Below are positions 25,165-38,900 of a stretch of DNA of 64,000 nt, piece after piece. Position 1 is the first letter of the stretch; each line of letters starts with the position of its first letter. The stretch comes from Heliocidaris erythrogramma (Eukaryota; Echinodermata; Echinoidea; Camarodonta; Echinometridae). The position numbers and the translations under genes are program-made. Where the stretch lies: contig CM046853.1 of the NCBI GenBank assembly GCA_025617745.1, positions 16,969,174 through 17,033,173 on the forward strand. Direction: 5' to 3'. The notes beneath the pieces were generated by a model. That model made no database searches. It had not been told where the DNA came from and saw nothing but the letters and a program-made list of their open reading frames with translations.

Positions 25165-26518
25165 CCTCCATCTCAACCAATCCTTGCCATTTTCCCCCAA
25201 GTTCAAGTTGCCCAAACGTTTTGGTGACGAAAGAATAGATGTGCGCAGAGAGCTCAAACAACATGTAACCCAATGCGAGCACCATTCTTCTGAGCAGAGA
25301 GCTAAGGATACTGTTTCAGGGAGCAAGCACGCGATGTGGAGGCCTCCTAGATGCTTAGAATCCCACCGTTGATTTACTGCAAACCTCAGACCTTTCACCA
25401 TTCTTTCATTCTTTTTTTAAATACTCATAGAAAATAAGTAAGGATTGGATGAAGGGGGAGTTGCTGATCAGTGTGCAATTATTTAGTTTCAGACAAAAAA
25501 AAAGTGTGGAGAGAGAAAGAGAATGGTTGATCGTGTGTGCAATTTGTGCAAGAGAGTGCAATGTCTGTATGCGGCGTTGTATGCAGGGCCTTGTGTTTGA
25601 GGTGCAAATTCATGTTTGCAGATGTAAAATCTCACAGCAGAGGCTCCGGGGAATGGAAAAAATCCACTGAGATTGTGGTGTAATGCAGAGCTTTCAGATT
25701 GTAGTGTGCTCAAACAGTTGGCAGTCCCATGTGTATCCAGTGTACTGAGAATGTTTCCCCATCGTGCCATTTCCAGTGGAGTGTGCTAACTGCATTTGCA
25801 CTTTGTAATGATTAATGTTGCCTTCAAGAAATGTTGCCAAACAGTATTTTATCTCCATCGTTCGCGTTTCTGTGAATTCTCCAGCCTCATTTGTCTTAAT
25901 TTGAAAAGTGCGAGTCAGGATTTTGTGATTGTGCATAATACCAGTTCAAATGTCTATCAGGTTTTTTGTAATGTTATATTGCAGATGATGTTAGCTCTGA
26001 TAGGCCTATTTTTAAAAGTAATGAAGGTCTTTAATCACGTCCACAAAACCTGATCACTCATTCTTTGTTCAGCAGTAACACTAGACTGTTCGTTTAATTG
26101 TGTGTTCTTTTGTTACTTGTGAATGAATAACAAGAGAAAAACAATTATATTCAACAATACTATAAATTCATTGACGATGGAGAGTCCTTTTATTATTCAG
26201 GGGGTGTTCCTCTTAACCCTCATCTTCTACCAAACATGATACATGTCGATGTGCAATACACCTAGTGCTCTATTGGGGTTCAGCCTATGTCATCTCAGAA
26301 CAGGTTCAAACAAAAATTGGGTTCTAGGTGAGCTCCACTGGTGCACATCTTCTTAGAAATCTGGCCAGGGTCCGAGGGTCCCTCAGGACCACCGGATGTG
26401 TCTGTCTGCCCTTCTGAATCTATGCTTTACAGCTACATTTATGAGTTCCCTCCATCTTGAGCTAAAGTTTAAATCTATATCTTTTCTTTTCTCAGTAGAT
26501 GGCTTTGACCTCTCTCTG

Positions 26519-26700
26519 TCCCTCCTTGGCCTTCCCCTCCCCTTCTCCTCCCTTCCCCCTCCCCTTCTCCTCCCTTCCCCCTCCCCTTCTCCTCCCTTCC
26601 CCCTCCCCTTCTCCTCCCTTCCCCCTCCCCTTCTCCTCCCTTCCCCCTCCCCTTCTCTCCCCTCCGCTTCCCTTCTCTCCCCTCCGCTTCCCTCCCCCAT
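26519..26700. repeat. 22-bp pyrimidine minisatellite
   Basis: A 22-bp unit containing CCCCTTCTCCTCCCTTCC repeats with phase markers at 26541, 26563, 26585 and 26607 and continues to about 26655. Two copies of a CTCTCCCCTCCGCTTCC unit follow. One strand is almost pure C/T, so the tract has the composition needed for triplex (H-DNA) formation. The open frames on both strands are artefacts of the repeat. Confidence 0.95.
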
Positions 26701-27058
26701 CTCCCATCTGTCTAACTATCTATCTACCTATCTACCTCTCTATTTCTCTCCCAATCTGTCTCGCTATTATATGCTATAATATGCATGCCCATGCCTGTGT
26801 ATACCATCTGTACATGTCATCCCATTAAATAGGCTTTAATTGGTCATCATATTATCATACAAATATTCTATGCATGATATGAAATCGGACAACTTATGAG
26901 TCAGCATTCACCAATGAATTGGTTATTGGTCACATTTTATGTGTAATGGTACATCTTTGTTGTGAGAATATACTTTAGTGTGACAAAACAAGTGGGCCTG
27001 CTATCAAAACTCAGAATTGTTGGTATAAAGTGAAATTAATAGAATTTTTTTTACTGTT

Positions 27059-27404
27059 TTAATAATAATAATAATAATAATATTTCGTTTTTATATAGCG
27101 CTGATGTCTCTAAGCGGTTTTACAGATATATTATTACCTCGGTCATCGGATTCTGGCATGCCCGCACACAATGTATGCACATTCTCCTCTCCCTGGGGAG
27201 TATTCCAGCAATGGGCAATACAGTGACGCTCTCATTGCTAATCAAACGACATTAACTTTCGCATCCTACCGGGTACCCATTTAACACCTGGGTGGAGAGT
27301 GGCAAATGTAGAGTAACGTCTTGCCAAAGGACGCTAGTGCTGCGGTGGGATTCGAACCCCGGACCTCGTGGTTCACAGTCCGGGGACTTATCCACTGATC
27401 CACA
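27059..27404 (-). mobile_element. tRNA-derived SINE
   Basis: Read on the minus strand, the head carries a pol III A-box-like TGGATCAGTGGATAAG (27387-27402) and an exact B-box GGTTCGAATCC (27348-27358), about 30 bp apart. A roughly 240-bp body follows, including GGCAAGACGTTACTCTACA, then CGCTATATAAAAACG and an (ATT)n tail at 27059-27080. This order of tRNA-like head, unrelated body and short-repeat tail is that of invertebrate tRNA-SINEs. The head does not fold into a full tRNA. No target duplication is clear. Confidence 0.88.
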
Positions 27405-28576
27405 ATATAATTTGTTATATTAAACATTTTACATCGAATGCAGTGATGATTCCAGCAATACTGTTGTGTAACAATAATTGATTTTCATATAATCCTGTAA
27501 CATGACTAGCCCCCAGGACATTTTCATGTTTATGAAACAGAGCGTACATGGTGCAGCAATGTATCTAGTAATCAGGCTAATAAACAATCAAGGTTACAAA
27601 GTGCAGAATATGTAGGGACATATGTTTTTCTCACATAACAATTACTAAGACAACAAAGTGAATAATTGTTATCATTTTATCTATTTCATACGCCTGATGT
27701 CAGATTCCCAGATGTGCTTTAATTGTGAAATTTATTTCCTATTTGGGAAATCTGAGGGAAAGAGTGAGAAAAGGGTGACATGTACTTCTGATGTGTTTTT
27801 TTTGGTTTTTGTTTTTGTTTCTTGCTAATTGAAATGGAGAAGATATGAAGATTGAGTATGAATGGTAAAGGGGAAAATAATGGAAAGGATGAGGAAGGGA
27901 AAAAAGTATGAAGAATGGAGATGAGGATAGAATGAAAAAGAGAACTTAATCTGAGAGGGTAAACAAGAGAGCCGAGACGTTTGATGACAGATTGTTCAGG
28001 ATGTGTTCTATGAGGCCCTCTTCCGTTGTATTGCATTAACCAAAGGCTCTGTACTGTCCCTACTGGCCAATATTCTTCCGTAGTTCATAGTACAACGTGC
28101 TTCACGATACCCCCCCCCCTTCCATGTTCCAATCTTCTTATCTCTTTCTTCTAAGAAAGACAAAAATAAATTTACATGAGGGGATGTACTGGTGAAAGAA
28201 AGGGAGAAATAAGCAAAGGAGGAAGAAGATAGGGCAAAGGAAGAGAGTTTGAAGCTCGGGGAAGAAAGCGGGACGGAAAACAAGCCATGTAAAATGTCAG
28301 CATGAGTTCTTGAACCCTCTGCAGTTGTAACCATAGACGATGCCATCCGAAATCCAAGTAAGGGCACAGCTTTAAATGTTGCCTATTCTGGGCACTTGTT
28401 ATGCACGCATGAGGATAGATCCAATGGTTGATCGCTTGGCTAGAATTTCTCTCTCCCTGCATTTTTTTGTTGTTAATCTATTTGTCATGTTTGACTGTTT
28501 GTCTTTTGTGACATTCAATTAAGATTTGATTTGAAGTTATTAAGGCTATATTCACATTCATAGAGCTGTCTCTCAG

Positions 28577-28592
28577 CCCCCCCCCCCCCCCC
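28577..28592. repeat. Poly-C tract
   Basis: Sixteen consecutive C. Confidence 0.95.
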
Positions 28593-28793
28593 AGTTTTGT
28601 TAGATGGTTTGTTTCTATCAACTTACCATACATTTTATACTTCAATTGTCATTTTGATGGATAAAACAGCTTGGGATTCAAGTTTTTCACTTAAGTTGTT
28701 TTTTCAGTTATATAGATAATCATATCAGAAATATTTGTTCATTTTTTTTATGGGGGAAGGAGGGTGGGGGTTTACTTTTCTCTCCAAATTTAG

Positions 28794-28824
28794 AAATATA
28801 TATATATATACATATATATATATG
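28794..28824. repeat. (AT)n microsatellite
   Basis: Two AT runs joined by a CAT interruption, self-complementary overall. Confidence 0.9.
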
Positions 28825-29320
28825 TAATTCATTACATTGTAAATAATTAAAGCATTGTAATGTGGTGTGACCAGTGTAGTCTGCAAACAGAGTCAAGTCA
28901 CTTCATATTACATGATTTGCACATAATATATATGTACAGTGGTGAACACCCAGCAACATTGGGCCAGTTGACAACTTGGGAGTCTAGGCCATAGCTCAAC
29001 CCAGTAAAACTCCACTATTTAAGTTTCTGTGCTACAGACATTTGCATATTTGCTAGCCAATCCCAAGAGGTTTCTGTTCAAAATTCATGTAAACAATTTT
29101 TTAGATTGTTGTTGATTCTCCTGCACTTTTTGTCAGCCTAGCCCTCTCTCTCACAGTATTTCCCTTCTTGCCCCTCAGTGTTCCCACCTGTCATTGAACA
29201 TATTCTACCAAACTTTACCTGGTTTTTTTTTCTTACAGTCTGTTTATTAAACTATTTGTTTTATTGAAAGTTTTATTTGTCTCCTTTAAATTGTAATGAG
29301 GCATGTATATTTCATTCTCT

Positions 29321-29334
29321 CCCCCCCCCCCCCC
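29321..29334. repeat. Poly-C tract in a CT-rich stretch
   Basis: Fourteen C, followed by CT-rich sequence to about 29500 and another CT run near 29540-29572. Confidence 0.9.
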
Positions 29335-32118
29335 TGCTCTCTCTGTTCCCTTCCCCTCTGTCTCTCTTTATTTATTTCCAATTTCCTTTTCTTTGCTGGG
29401 TCCCTTCATTCTTTTCTGTTTCTCTGTCTCTTTTGTAGTTGTGATATATTTCTTCTTTCTTTTCTCTATCCGTCTTTCCTTTCTCTTCTAAAACGTATTT
29501 CCTTTTCACCTTTTAATATTTATATTCATTAGGCAGATCTCTCTATCTCTCTCTTTCACTCTCACTCTCTCACAAAATTTTCCTAATATCTTCTTTTTTC
29601 TTCATAAATTCTGCAAATGTCATTACTATCAACATTTTTAAACACTTTAAACCCTTCCTCCTCTCATTCTGTCCAGCTATGTCTTTGTTCAAATATTTCC
29701 TCTCTCTCTCTCTTTATCTTTTGTGGGGTGGGGAGGGGGGTCATCCTGATTTGTCTGAAGACTCAGCCCCTCCATCTTTCCATTTCTCCACTCATATTTC
29801 TCTTTCTTATTACTACTTTTACTGCCATTCATTCATCCCTTGGCCAAAATCCATTCAGCACTACACCATACCTTTCTTAATATCACCCTAAAATCCCTCC
29901 CCTTTTTCCAACATCCTTAACTGACTTGCTTGTTTTATGCAAACAGGTTCCCTTCATAAAGTAAAAATAAATACCCAAACACAAGGGAAGTTTGCACACA
30001 GAAAGGAGAGAGAAGAATAGTTGAATCTTGTTGACATGAAAGATCATACAATTTTTAACATCCTATCAAGTCCCTCTGCTGTTACCAGCATTCTCTCGGG
30101 GGACCCTCCATATTTCCATTATTGATTTCGGAGAGGCAAAGACAGACGGGCCAGTTCGCAAACCTTTCAGAAATAAGTACGGCAAGAAAGCAGGCGAGGG
30201 GGGGGGTGGGAGCCATGGAAGGGAAACACAGATTTCTAGAAATATAAAGGGAAATGAAAGATATGCAGCACTGATGGCAAAGGCTAAATAGTCATGTGAC
30301 CTATGACCCTGTTTACAGTAACGCTATAAACTTGACTCTGAAGCACTACAATACATTTAGTAACATAATAAAGTCGAAATATACCTTGAGTGACCCTACC
30401 ACTGAAGGCTGTAAGATGTGTTGCTGTATTATATTTGGTGAAAATTCATTTTCTGTGTGATACAATTCTCTGTAAACTGTAATAGAAAGATATGCCATTA
30501 GTATTGTGCTAATATTCTAGATAGATTGTAGATCTTTCTGCAGCAATTATCAATTATTTGGCTTGCAGTTATATAGCCCATCTATGTGATTTAGATTTAG
30601 AAAACATTTGTGATTTACGTGAGAAAACCCAACAAATTATTAGTCACAGTTTGCTGAGAATTGTTATTGGGAAGATGGTTTCCGCATGCAACAAGAAATT
30701 GCAAAGCAGTAATTCATCATCTGTTTACATAATTAACTTTAAGCATGTTAATAGATTTTAATAGGCCTATGGAGTTTCATAATTATTCTCACTTGGTCTA
30801 TACACTGCCTTTCTTTCTCTATCAGTGCATGCTGATAAGTGATTGGATATGTTTGTTTTCTAGATTACACAATGTAATCAAGTGAAAAATTTGTCAAATC
30901 TTACTATATGCCAGTCATGTCAGTGGAATCCTCAAATAACAGAGACATCTCCAATAAATTTGTGCTTGAAGACAATATTTAGCTCAAATTGATGAAACAT
31001 TAGTATGGGGGACGTAAGATGTTCTCTTAATTGATAGGAGCCTAGTGCTACGGTGCGTCTACCATTACCACGCTTCATGTTGGAGCACGCACAAATGGCT
31101 CGCAGATACTAATTAAAGATGCACCGGCTAAGAACATTGGCAGACGAGTGATGGGATAGTGAAATCTTCAGGTTTAGGGGTATGGTGTACGTGTACATGT
31201 ACGAACCTTGATGTGTGGGGGAGAGTGCTGTACTTGTGTGTGAGAGAGAAAGAATGGGGGAATATGGGACGTGATTGGCACATCTTCGGGTCGGCCCTTG
31301 GCCATAATGCACGATGAGCAGTAAAGATAAATTACCTGTGTGACGAGTAAACACATCTTAGGGTACTTATGTGACCAGGTCTGTACATATTCCGTGCACT
31401 GCATGATCATCGTGGTTTCAGGCTAGTACACCATCAATCAAAAGAAGCATGGTCACCAAATACATCTGACCAAGGGGAAGCTACTTGTATACATGGGAAG
31501 GTATAGCTCTAATGAAGTCATTATTAAAAGGGAACAATCACAAAAATATTTTCTTCTGAATGTTTTGGGTTCCATAATGGTATACTATATGCATAATATC
31601 AGCTTCAAAATATTACTTCTGCAAAGAGAAATTTGCTAGTTTAGATATACTCTACAACGAGTAACATTAAGGTATAGAGAAAATAAGAGAAAAAATGGAG
31701 ATAGAGAAAGGAGGCAACAGAAAGAGAGACATACAGAAAAAAGAGAGGGGAAAAATTAATACAGGAGAACACATTAGCAGCCCAATGAAAGAGAAAAATA
31801 TGAATTGTAATGAGAGTTTTCCACATGAGAGTTACATGAGCTAAAATAATAGTGAAAATCAAGAATAACTGATCATTTACATTGTATGCCACTGAGATAA
31901 TTTTTCAACAAAGATTTCTCATGTTTCATCCCCAACAAGTTAAGGTAGTGAGATATTGAAAAATGGAATCCTAATTTCATTATCATAGATGTCTAGAAAT
32001 AAGATAGCATATATTGAATTTCAACATTTTCCTTTAGTAGATATGGTATAAATGATACCTAAAATGAAAGTATATACTTGACAATCTAATGAAAAGAAAG
32101 AAAGAAAAATACATGCAC

Positions 32119-32149
32119 TGAGAGAAGAGAGAGAGAGAGAGAGAGAGAT
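32119..32149. repeat. (GA)n microsatellite
   Basis: Almost uninterrupted GA dinucleotides with one AGA slip near the start. Confidence 0.92.
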
Positions 32150-32734
32150 AAGAGAAATACTCTGAAATGTCTGTTGAGCTTTCACAGATTCACTGAGATT
32201 TAATGAGACATTAAAAAGACTGAAATAGCAATCGACTACAGTCAAACTGAATAGATGCTTCCAGAAATTACTGAGATCACAATAACAAGTAGCAAGTTGG
32301 CAACCCTGCCTGCAGCATAGCCTAACTTAATGAATGATAGCCTTGGGTACAGCCATGTTTACCTTTTCTTTTCATGTTTTACATTCGTTTGCTCCTTCCC
32401 TGTGACTTCAAGAAGAAGAACAATGACTAATGAAGGCTTCAATATCTTTGTTTAGTAATAATCTGACTTTGTATCGTCATCAGTGCCCCTGGTAATGATG
32501 AGTATTTTTAGAATGTTCTTACAAAACAACACCAATTTTGTTTTTCCTATGGAAAAAATAGAGATAAGATGTCTGATGATGAGGCTATGTATTGAGGCGG
32601 CTAGCAAGGGGTACCTCCCTGGCGACCAAGTACCATGGAGACCAGATCTCATTTGCATGGAAATTGAAGCATCTTTGATGGACACCGGCAGGTGGGTTTC
32701 TCAACGTGTTGGGCAGGCATCACTAGGATGTAGG

Positions 32735-32975
32735 AGGAGGAGGTATGGCGATGATGGAGGGTGGGAGATGGAGAGGGAGGCGATGCGGGGGATGATGCAG
32801 ACACGAGCGACAACAGGGAGGAGGAGGAGGAGGTGTTGGGATGAAGAGGAGAGAGGAATGATGAGAGTGAGAATGAGGGTGTGGATGGGTACATGCAGGA
32901 GGAGATATCAGCACAGCAAAGATGAGATTCAATACTAAGATGATATAGATGAGGGAGGAGGAGGAGGATGTGACA
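32735..32975. repeat. GGA-rich purine tract
   Basis: Clusters of GGA triplets (near 32732-32744, 32817-32832 and 32954-32968) in purine-rich sequence. The Arg- and Met-rich reading of the plus strand is a by-product. Confidence 0.85.
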
Positions 32976-35900
32976 AAATGATATGCAGCAAGGAAAGAGG
33001 ATTAGAGGTTGATTAAAGATGGAAGGTAGAATGTTTTGAGAGATGGCGGTTACTCATGTTTTCAAAAGTTCTAGGTACATTGTGATGGGGGAAAAAAGGT
33101 AGGTCACAGTTCACAGGATGGACCATGTTCTATTTTCTGTTTTCTTGTATGCCTTCATGCATCTCACTTCCTGTATCTTTTCATGTGTGATCAATTATGC
33201 TACTTCTATGCTCCTATACCTTTGGGTTTTTTTGCACTTCTCTGTTTTTTATCTATATCCTTATAGATCATATAATGATTAGCTGATGAAAATCACTTAT
33301 ACAGATCTATTTTCTTTGTGGAAAAGTGTCAAGCAACCAGCTTTAGAGTGCCACATGCACTCATATTCAAAAGGATTGGATTGCTATACAAAAATAACGC
33401 CTCTAATGTGTGATATTGAGAAATTGAGGACACAATTATTTTGATGATAGACCTTGTTAACACTTCTAATCAGGCAGTCGTATCCGCTCTTCCTGTGAAA
33501 TGTGCTCTCGTTGATGATAGAATTCAATGGCTTTACATCCTATGTAATGACTCCCCATCTATACCTCTCAAGGACACTCATTCAGTTCATGCCTTTTTTG
33601 AATAAAAAGAAAGTTGCAGGGGAATCATATTTTTATTTCCATTGAACTTATGAGCTACCATCATCCTTGATACTGACTGCTACCAAGGTCATGTGACTCA
33701 AGACGGAAGAAAATATTAGCTACATGATTCTTTATGAGGAATTCAATATGGAAGGCTTTGTATTAATCCAATTTTATTCAAAACTGAATAAAATGTAGGA
33801 TCACATTTGCATATTATTTGAATGAATTAATGGCACATATATCTTTCATTCACTAGATTCCATGACAAAATGAAATACTACTTATGTGTATAGGTTTTAA
33901 GTTGTTTTTAAGATTTGAAAAGTACTGTAAGCTTTTTAAATCTATACATTTATGAGTTAGAATTTTTAAAATATTCTCCTTGAAATGATGTTATAATAAT
34001 AAAAGTAATATTAATAATAACTGTCTTTCTGTATAATGTTATTTGAACTGTTCATTTTCTTCCTCTTTCTCCTTTCCTCCGTTTGCCAGTGTATTTCTGA
34101 AAATGATGTTGGATCAGCGCATGAGTTGTGTATTATGGTTAAATTGCTGTTATCATGTTTTGGCTTGGCCTCTGACATTTCCACACGCCATCGTGCAGCC
34201 AATTTAGGATAGCTCCCCCATGTCACAATCTGACAGAGCCTCCATTTAATGTGGTTTGAAGATATTTGGGAGGAAATTTGGTCGCTCAAATGAATTCTGG
34301 CTGCTGCTCTACATGGATTGCTTCATGTAGCGGGACATGCACAATATATTGAAAATTTATCACCGCATTTCGAGCACGAGTCAGGAAGTTAATAGAAAAA
34401 GAGGGTCGTAACCTACATTTTTTTTGTCACGCTGGGGTGGGGATGTGGAGGGGGGCTTGATTGTTATGTTGCGGATGGGTTCGGGCTAGGGAAAGTGCAC
34501 GGTCTACTTACGTGGTTTGTGGGAGACTGATGCATGCTTGCGCTCTACTTGCGTTGATTAGATTTGAAGCCGAACAACATAGCGGCATACATGAGCATGC
34601 CTGGGCGTGAGTCTGCCGCTGTGTGGGGCATTACACAGTGCACCGTCTTGCACACATTACGGACTCATGAACGTGAACCTGCATGTAAAGAGGTAATGGG
34701 AAAAACATGGATTTGACAGGAAGGGTCTGCTTACAGGATGTGACATGAGTGGGCGATAGGGAGAACGTTTGGCTAGCTAAGGTAGCCCGGCCGGGCTAGC
34801 TAGGGGTGGAGAGTGAGGGAGAGGAAGGGGAGTATATAGACAAGACTACAAAAGCAAAGTGAATATCCTGAGTAAAGTCTGAATGATAAAGCAGATCAGA
34901 CAGTTGGGAAGGAAGGGAAAGATAGCCATGATAGAGATGAAAAGAGATTGTCTTCATCAGTTAAGAGAACAAAATGGAAATCCTACATAGAGAGAAGGGG
35001 GAGGGGGAGGGTGTAGGTTGATATTTTCCATTATAATACATGAACATGAACCCAGATATCACATTCTCCCAGCATAGTTTCTAACAAATTTCTTCAACTA
35101 TTTCCTTTTCTTTAACTTCAGAAGAATACTTTATATTAAAACCTGTTTATTATATTTTTACCCTTACCATTTATTTTGCTTAGTAATACTAATGCTTTTG
35201 TTTTAATCATAGAAACAACGTGTATTCACACAGATATCCATGTAGTCTGTATTTGTTGTTCAGTAAGTGAATAATTATTGAAAATTAATTTGAAAAATAC
35301 TTCATCTGTTGGGAAGAAAGATGGCATGTAAATGACCTGAAAGAGGATTGGGATGGTTTAATGGAGAGGCATATGTAGGAATGTAGAGCATCTCATCAGA
35401 CAAGGAAGCTAATTGGGTGTCATATTCATGAAAAATACCCGAAGGAGAACTTACAAGTAAAGGTCAGTACATTGATTAATATTGCATGTTGGAATGCGGG
35501 TGGAGGACTGGGTTAGAACTACATGTATTACAGAGACATGGAGAGACTAGTAGGCTTATATCTTGTGTAAGTTGTTGAATTCATCTGGATAATAATGGTC
35601 ATGATTCACAGCATTTGTATGGCACCATATTTATGTTAAAAATGTCCAAAGGTGCAGGGTATGTGTGCGCAGAATGAGGGGGGGGGGGGCAGAGTATGAA
35701 GTACATACAGCACAAGAATGACATGACAAACTGCCAAGATGACTTTGTCAAACATAGATGAATGTTCTTTGTCAGAGTCCAGGAGGAGAGCCGGTGGCCG
35801 GGTTGGAGGATTGGTTAAAGTATTGATGAGGTGGGAACAGCAGGCAAATAAGGGAGAGGAAACAAAAGTGCATCAAGAGGTAAAGCTGCTTATAAATTGA

Positions 35901-38900
35901 GAATGAAGCAGCACATGTCACTTTTGACCATGGCATGGTATTTGTACTGAGAAACGAGATGTAAAGCCCCAATTCTTCATGTCGTGTTCGTCTCACCGTT
36001 CTAAGTCAAATCACATATGGAAACTCTGCTAATGCAATAAGCCATGCCTAGTAGCTTATTGCATCTTCTTGCAGTTACCCTAATGTAGCGCTGTATTTTA
36101 CAAGCCATGACATTCAGCCCAAATGCGATCTGCCTCATTGAGTTGTTGAGTGTCCGTCACTCTTAAAGGATTATTCCATTTCCATGTGAATAACATATTT
36201 CACAGATTATGTGCTAATTGAATCTGGAGGGTTTTAAAATCAGTCCCAAACCCATACCATTACCTTTTTATTCATTTTCAACCTATTTCGAGTATAAATT
36301 AGTCTGTGGTTAAGATTTAATCTTTTTTTATTCGACACTCTTTTCATATCAGATGAAGATAGCTTTCATGTATTTTTGCAATGTCAGTTTGTGAAACGTT
36401 TTCTTCAGAATCTTGTTCTATGTCTTTTATTGTGCGTTTCCTAGGTTTTAAAAAGTTTCTATCCTTATCTATAATTATTTACTATTAGCAAGGACACTAT
36501 TTTATGCATTCACTTTGTGATAACCAATTCCAGTATTGTGTTTTGAAAAATCAATATGTGAATTGAATGCCAAGTGATGCTACACCAAAATTGTAATTGC
36601 ACCAGCATGCAATAACAGAAGTTTATCACCAAAACTCAAAACTCAATATAAGAGTTACCATAAAATGCCTGGTATTTCTAGAAGCGTCATTTGCTATGTC
36701 GATGTCTGTAGCAGGAGGCCATCAAAACTTATGCCTTCCCCTTTTGATATGTTTCTTTAAAATGACTTTCATATCACATGATCTGGATGAGAAAAAAATT
36801 ATTAATGTAAGTATTATCATTCAGGACAATGAATGAGAGAATGATATGGCAGATACCTATCTTTTTGAAGGTTTCTCACTTCTACAAAAGGTTTCTACAA
36901 TGATGATGGAAAAAATAAACAAAGCAGCTTCCTGAAAGGAGCCATGTCCATTCTTTAAAGAAAAAAAAAATGGTCCGGCAAATTTTTGTTTGCTATTTTC
37001 CTGAAGGTCAATATACCCATACAAAGTCTCTCCAGATTTTTTGTCACATAATGAAGGTGTGCCATTAATTGCTTGCATATACAATAGCTGGTTACCATAG
37101 CAATCTGGCTGGTAACAAAGGAGCTACCAAATCTTGAGATGTGATGTTTCTGTGAGTGAGATCAAAGCGTCAATTTCATCTAGCCCTACTGTGTTTGTTC
37201 TTGGCCGGTGTTTTAGTGGATAATGAGCACTGGTGGAGAAGTTCTGCCATTACCTGAGAGTATGTGAACATTTTTGAGTATCTAAATTTGTTGAATTTTT
37301 ATCATGAAGAAAAAAGTGGACTTGCTTTTCTGTTTTTTTTAGAAAGTGGAGCATAATTTTTTTCCTATTTTTTTAAATACTATTGTAGAAGAGAATGGCC
37401 TTTCATGCTTGGATACTCATGATTTTTCCAAGAAAATATATTTTGTAATGTAACAAAGGGGGGCTAATTTAAGCTGTGCACAAAATTTATTGAAAATCTT
37501 CTTGTAATGGTGCCATAAGTTTTAAGGATTTGTTTTGTACAAGCATTTTGTAGATGGATGATGACAGCTGTGCTTAGTGCATTGATTAATTGCCAAAATT
37601 ATGGCAAGGATGGGTCAACACAAGTTTTCTATCAATATTGTATTTCTAGCAGTAGCATTGATTGATACAACTATTTAAAAACTGGAAACAAAACAGCAAT
37701 GATTGATTCAAATAATCCTTCATATTTGATTGCCTCATGCTTTGCTCGTGGTAAGATGATGTGGCCGTTGTCCATTCCTAGAAGTATCCATTGTAACTAA
37801 GTGGTCACACATGTTGAAGTGGACACATATCCCCTTGACCGTGGGCTGACCTGAGCCAGCTTTCCTTCCTCACTAAGCAGCCTTGGACATGGCCTAAGCG
37901 TTGAGAGAAATCCATCGGCCTTGGGCCGGACTTGCCTTCCACCACTGAGTAATGGAGAAAGAGGTGGAGGAAATGATATTGAGTGTTTTGGAGGAAAGAG
38001 AAAGAGAGAAACGTTGAAGGAAGAGAAAGCAACAAGACAAAGGAGAATTACAAGGGACTTCTCAAAGTTCTCTCCCCTGCGACCAAGAAATTAGAATGCG
38101 TATATTGCTGTTCAGAGGCTGGAAAGAGCGATGGAGGTAGAGTAATAAGTGATGCAATATGCATGCCCGGATTGAGGTGGGCATAAAATGTCACATCGAT
38201 TTCAAGTAATGTAATGAATTCTTGTATGCTGATCAATTGAGAGTTAAAGTTCCTTCTTTCTCTTAAGAAATTTAGACTTCACCTGGTAGGCCACTTCAGT
38301 TTAGACAATTGCATGGAAAAAAGAATTCATACCTTTTCATTTCACTTGTCCTTGGTTTGTCAGAATTGACCATATTTTGTTCAGAATCAATAATTTCTTC
38401 AGGGATTAAAATATTTAATATCTTTTTGGATCGAAGATGCAATTTCCCCTCCAACTAGCACAATTTTCTTTTAAATTTACCGTCATGTAATGTCTATTCA
38501 GATATAGAACTTTTTTTGCTTGATCTTAAAACCTATTGCTATAAATATGTATGTTTCCCTTAGAGGTGATATATCACGCCATTACCAAAGTGCTTACCCG
38601 TCCTACATCTATACATCCATGGCAATTTAATTTGACACCAACACCTAATATGCCACTCAATAACACTTTCTTCTCTCCAGTATGTTTTGAAATATGCATC
38701 TAGATTAGGTTCATTGTTAGGTCACTAAAATGTCACCATCCCATTCTTGCTATATTAAGGCTGTGATGAATTCAAATCCACATGCAATTTATTGCAAACC
38801 ATTTCTTTCATAATTGGTGAAACTGTAACAGATCCTGTGTCCTTCAGAGAATTAATTTTGTTTTTCATTGCCATCTCTGTTGCTCTGCTCCAGGACAGCC

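Larger units (their letters stand above)
20710..26518. other. Region without supported genes, rich in CT tracts
   Basis: AT-rich unique sequence broken by pyrimidine tracts, which are listed separately. The block at about 25195-25385 is more GC-balanced and open on both strands, but shows no recognisable domain; it may be an old exon or a conserved non-coding element. The GGTCC/GGACC inverted pair at 26370-26391 is a small palindrome only. Confidence 0.55.

Noticed and set aside
32483..32938. 151-codon plus-strand open frame
   Set aside because: Its second half is translation of a GGA-rich tract and the first half has no domain; no start or splice context supports it.
36173..36190. TTAAAGGATTATTCC, resembling a TTAA-type MITE end
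   Set aside because: No inverted partner was found within several hundred bases.
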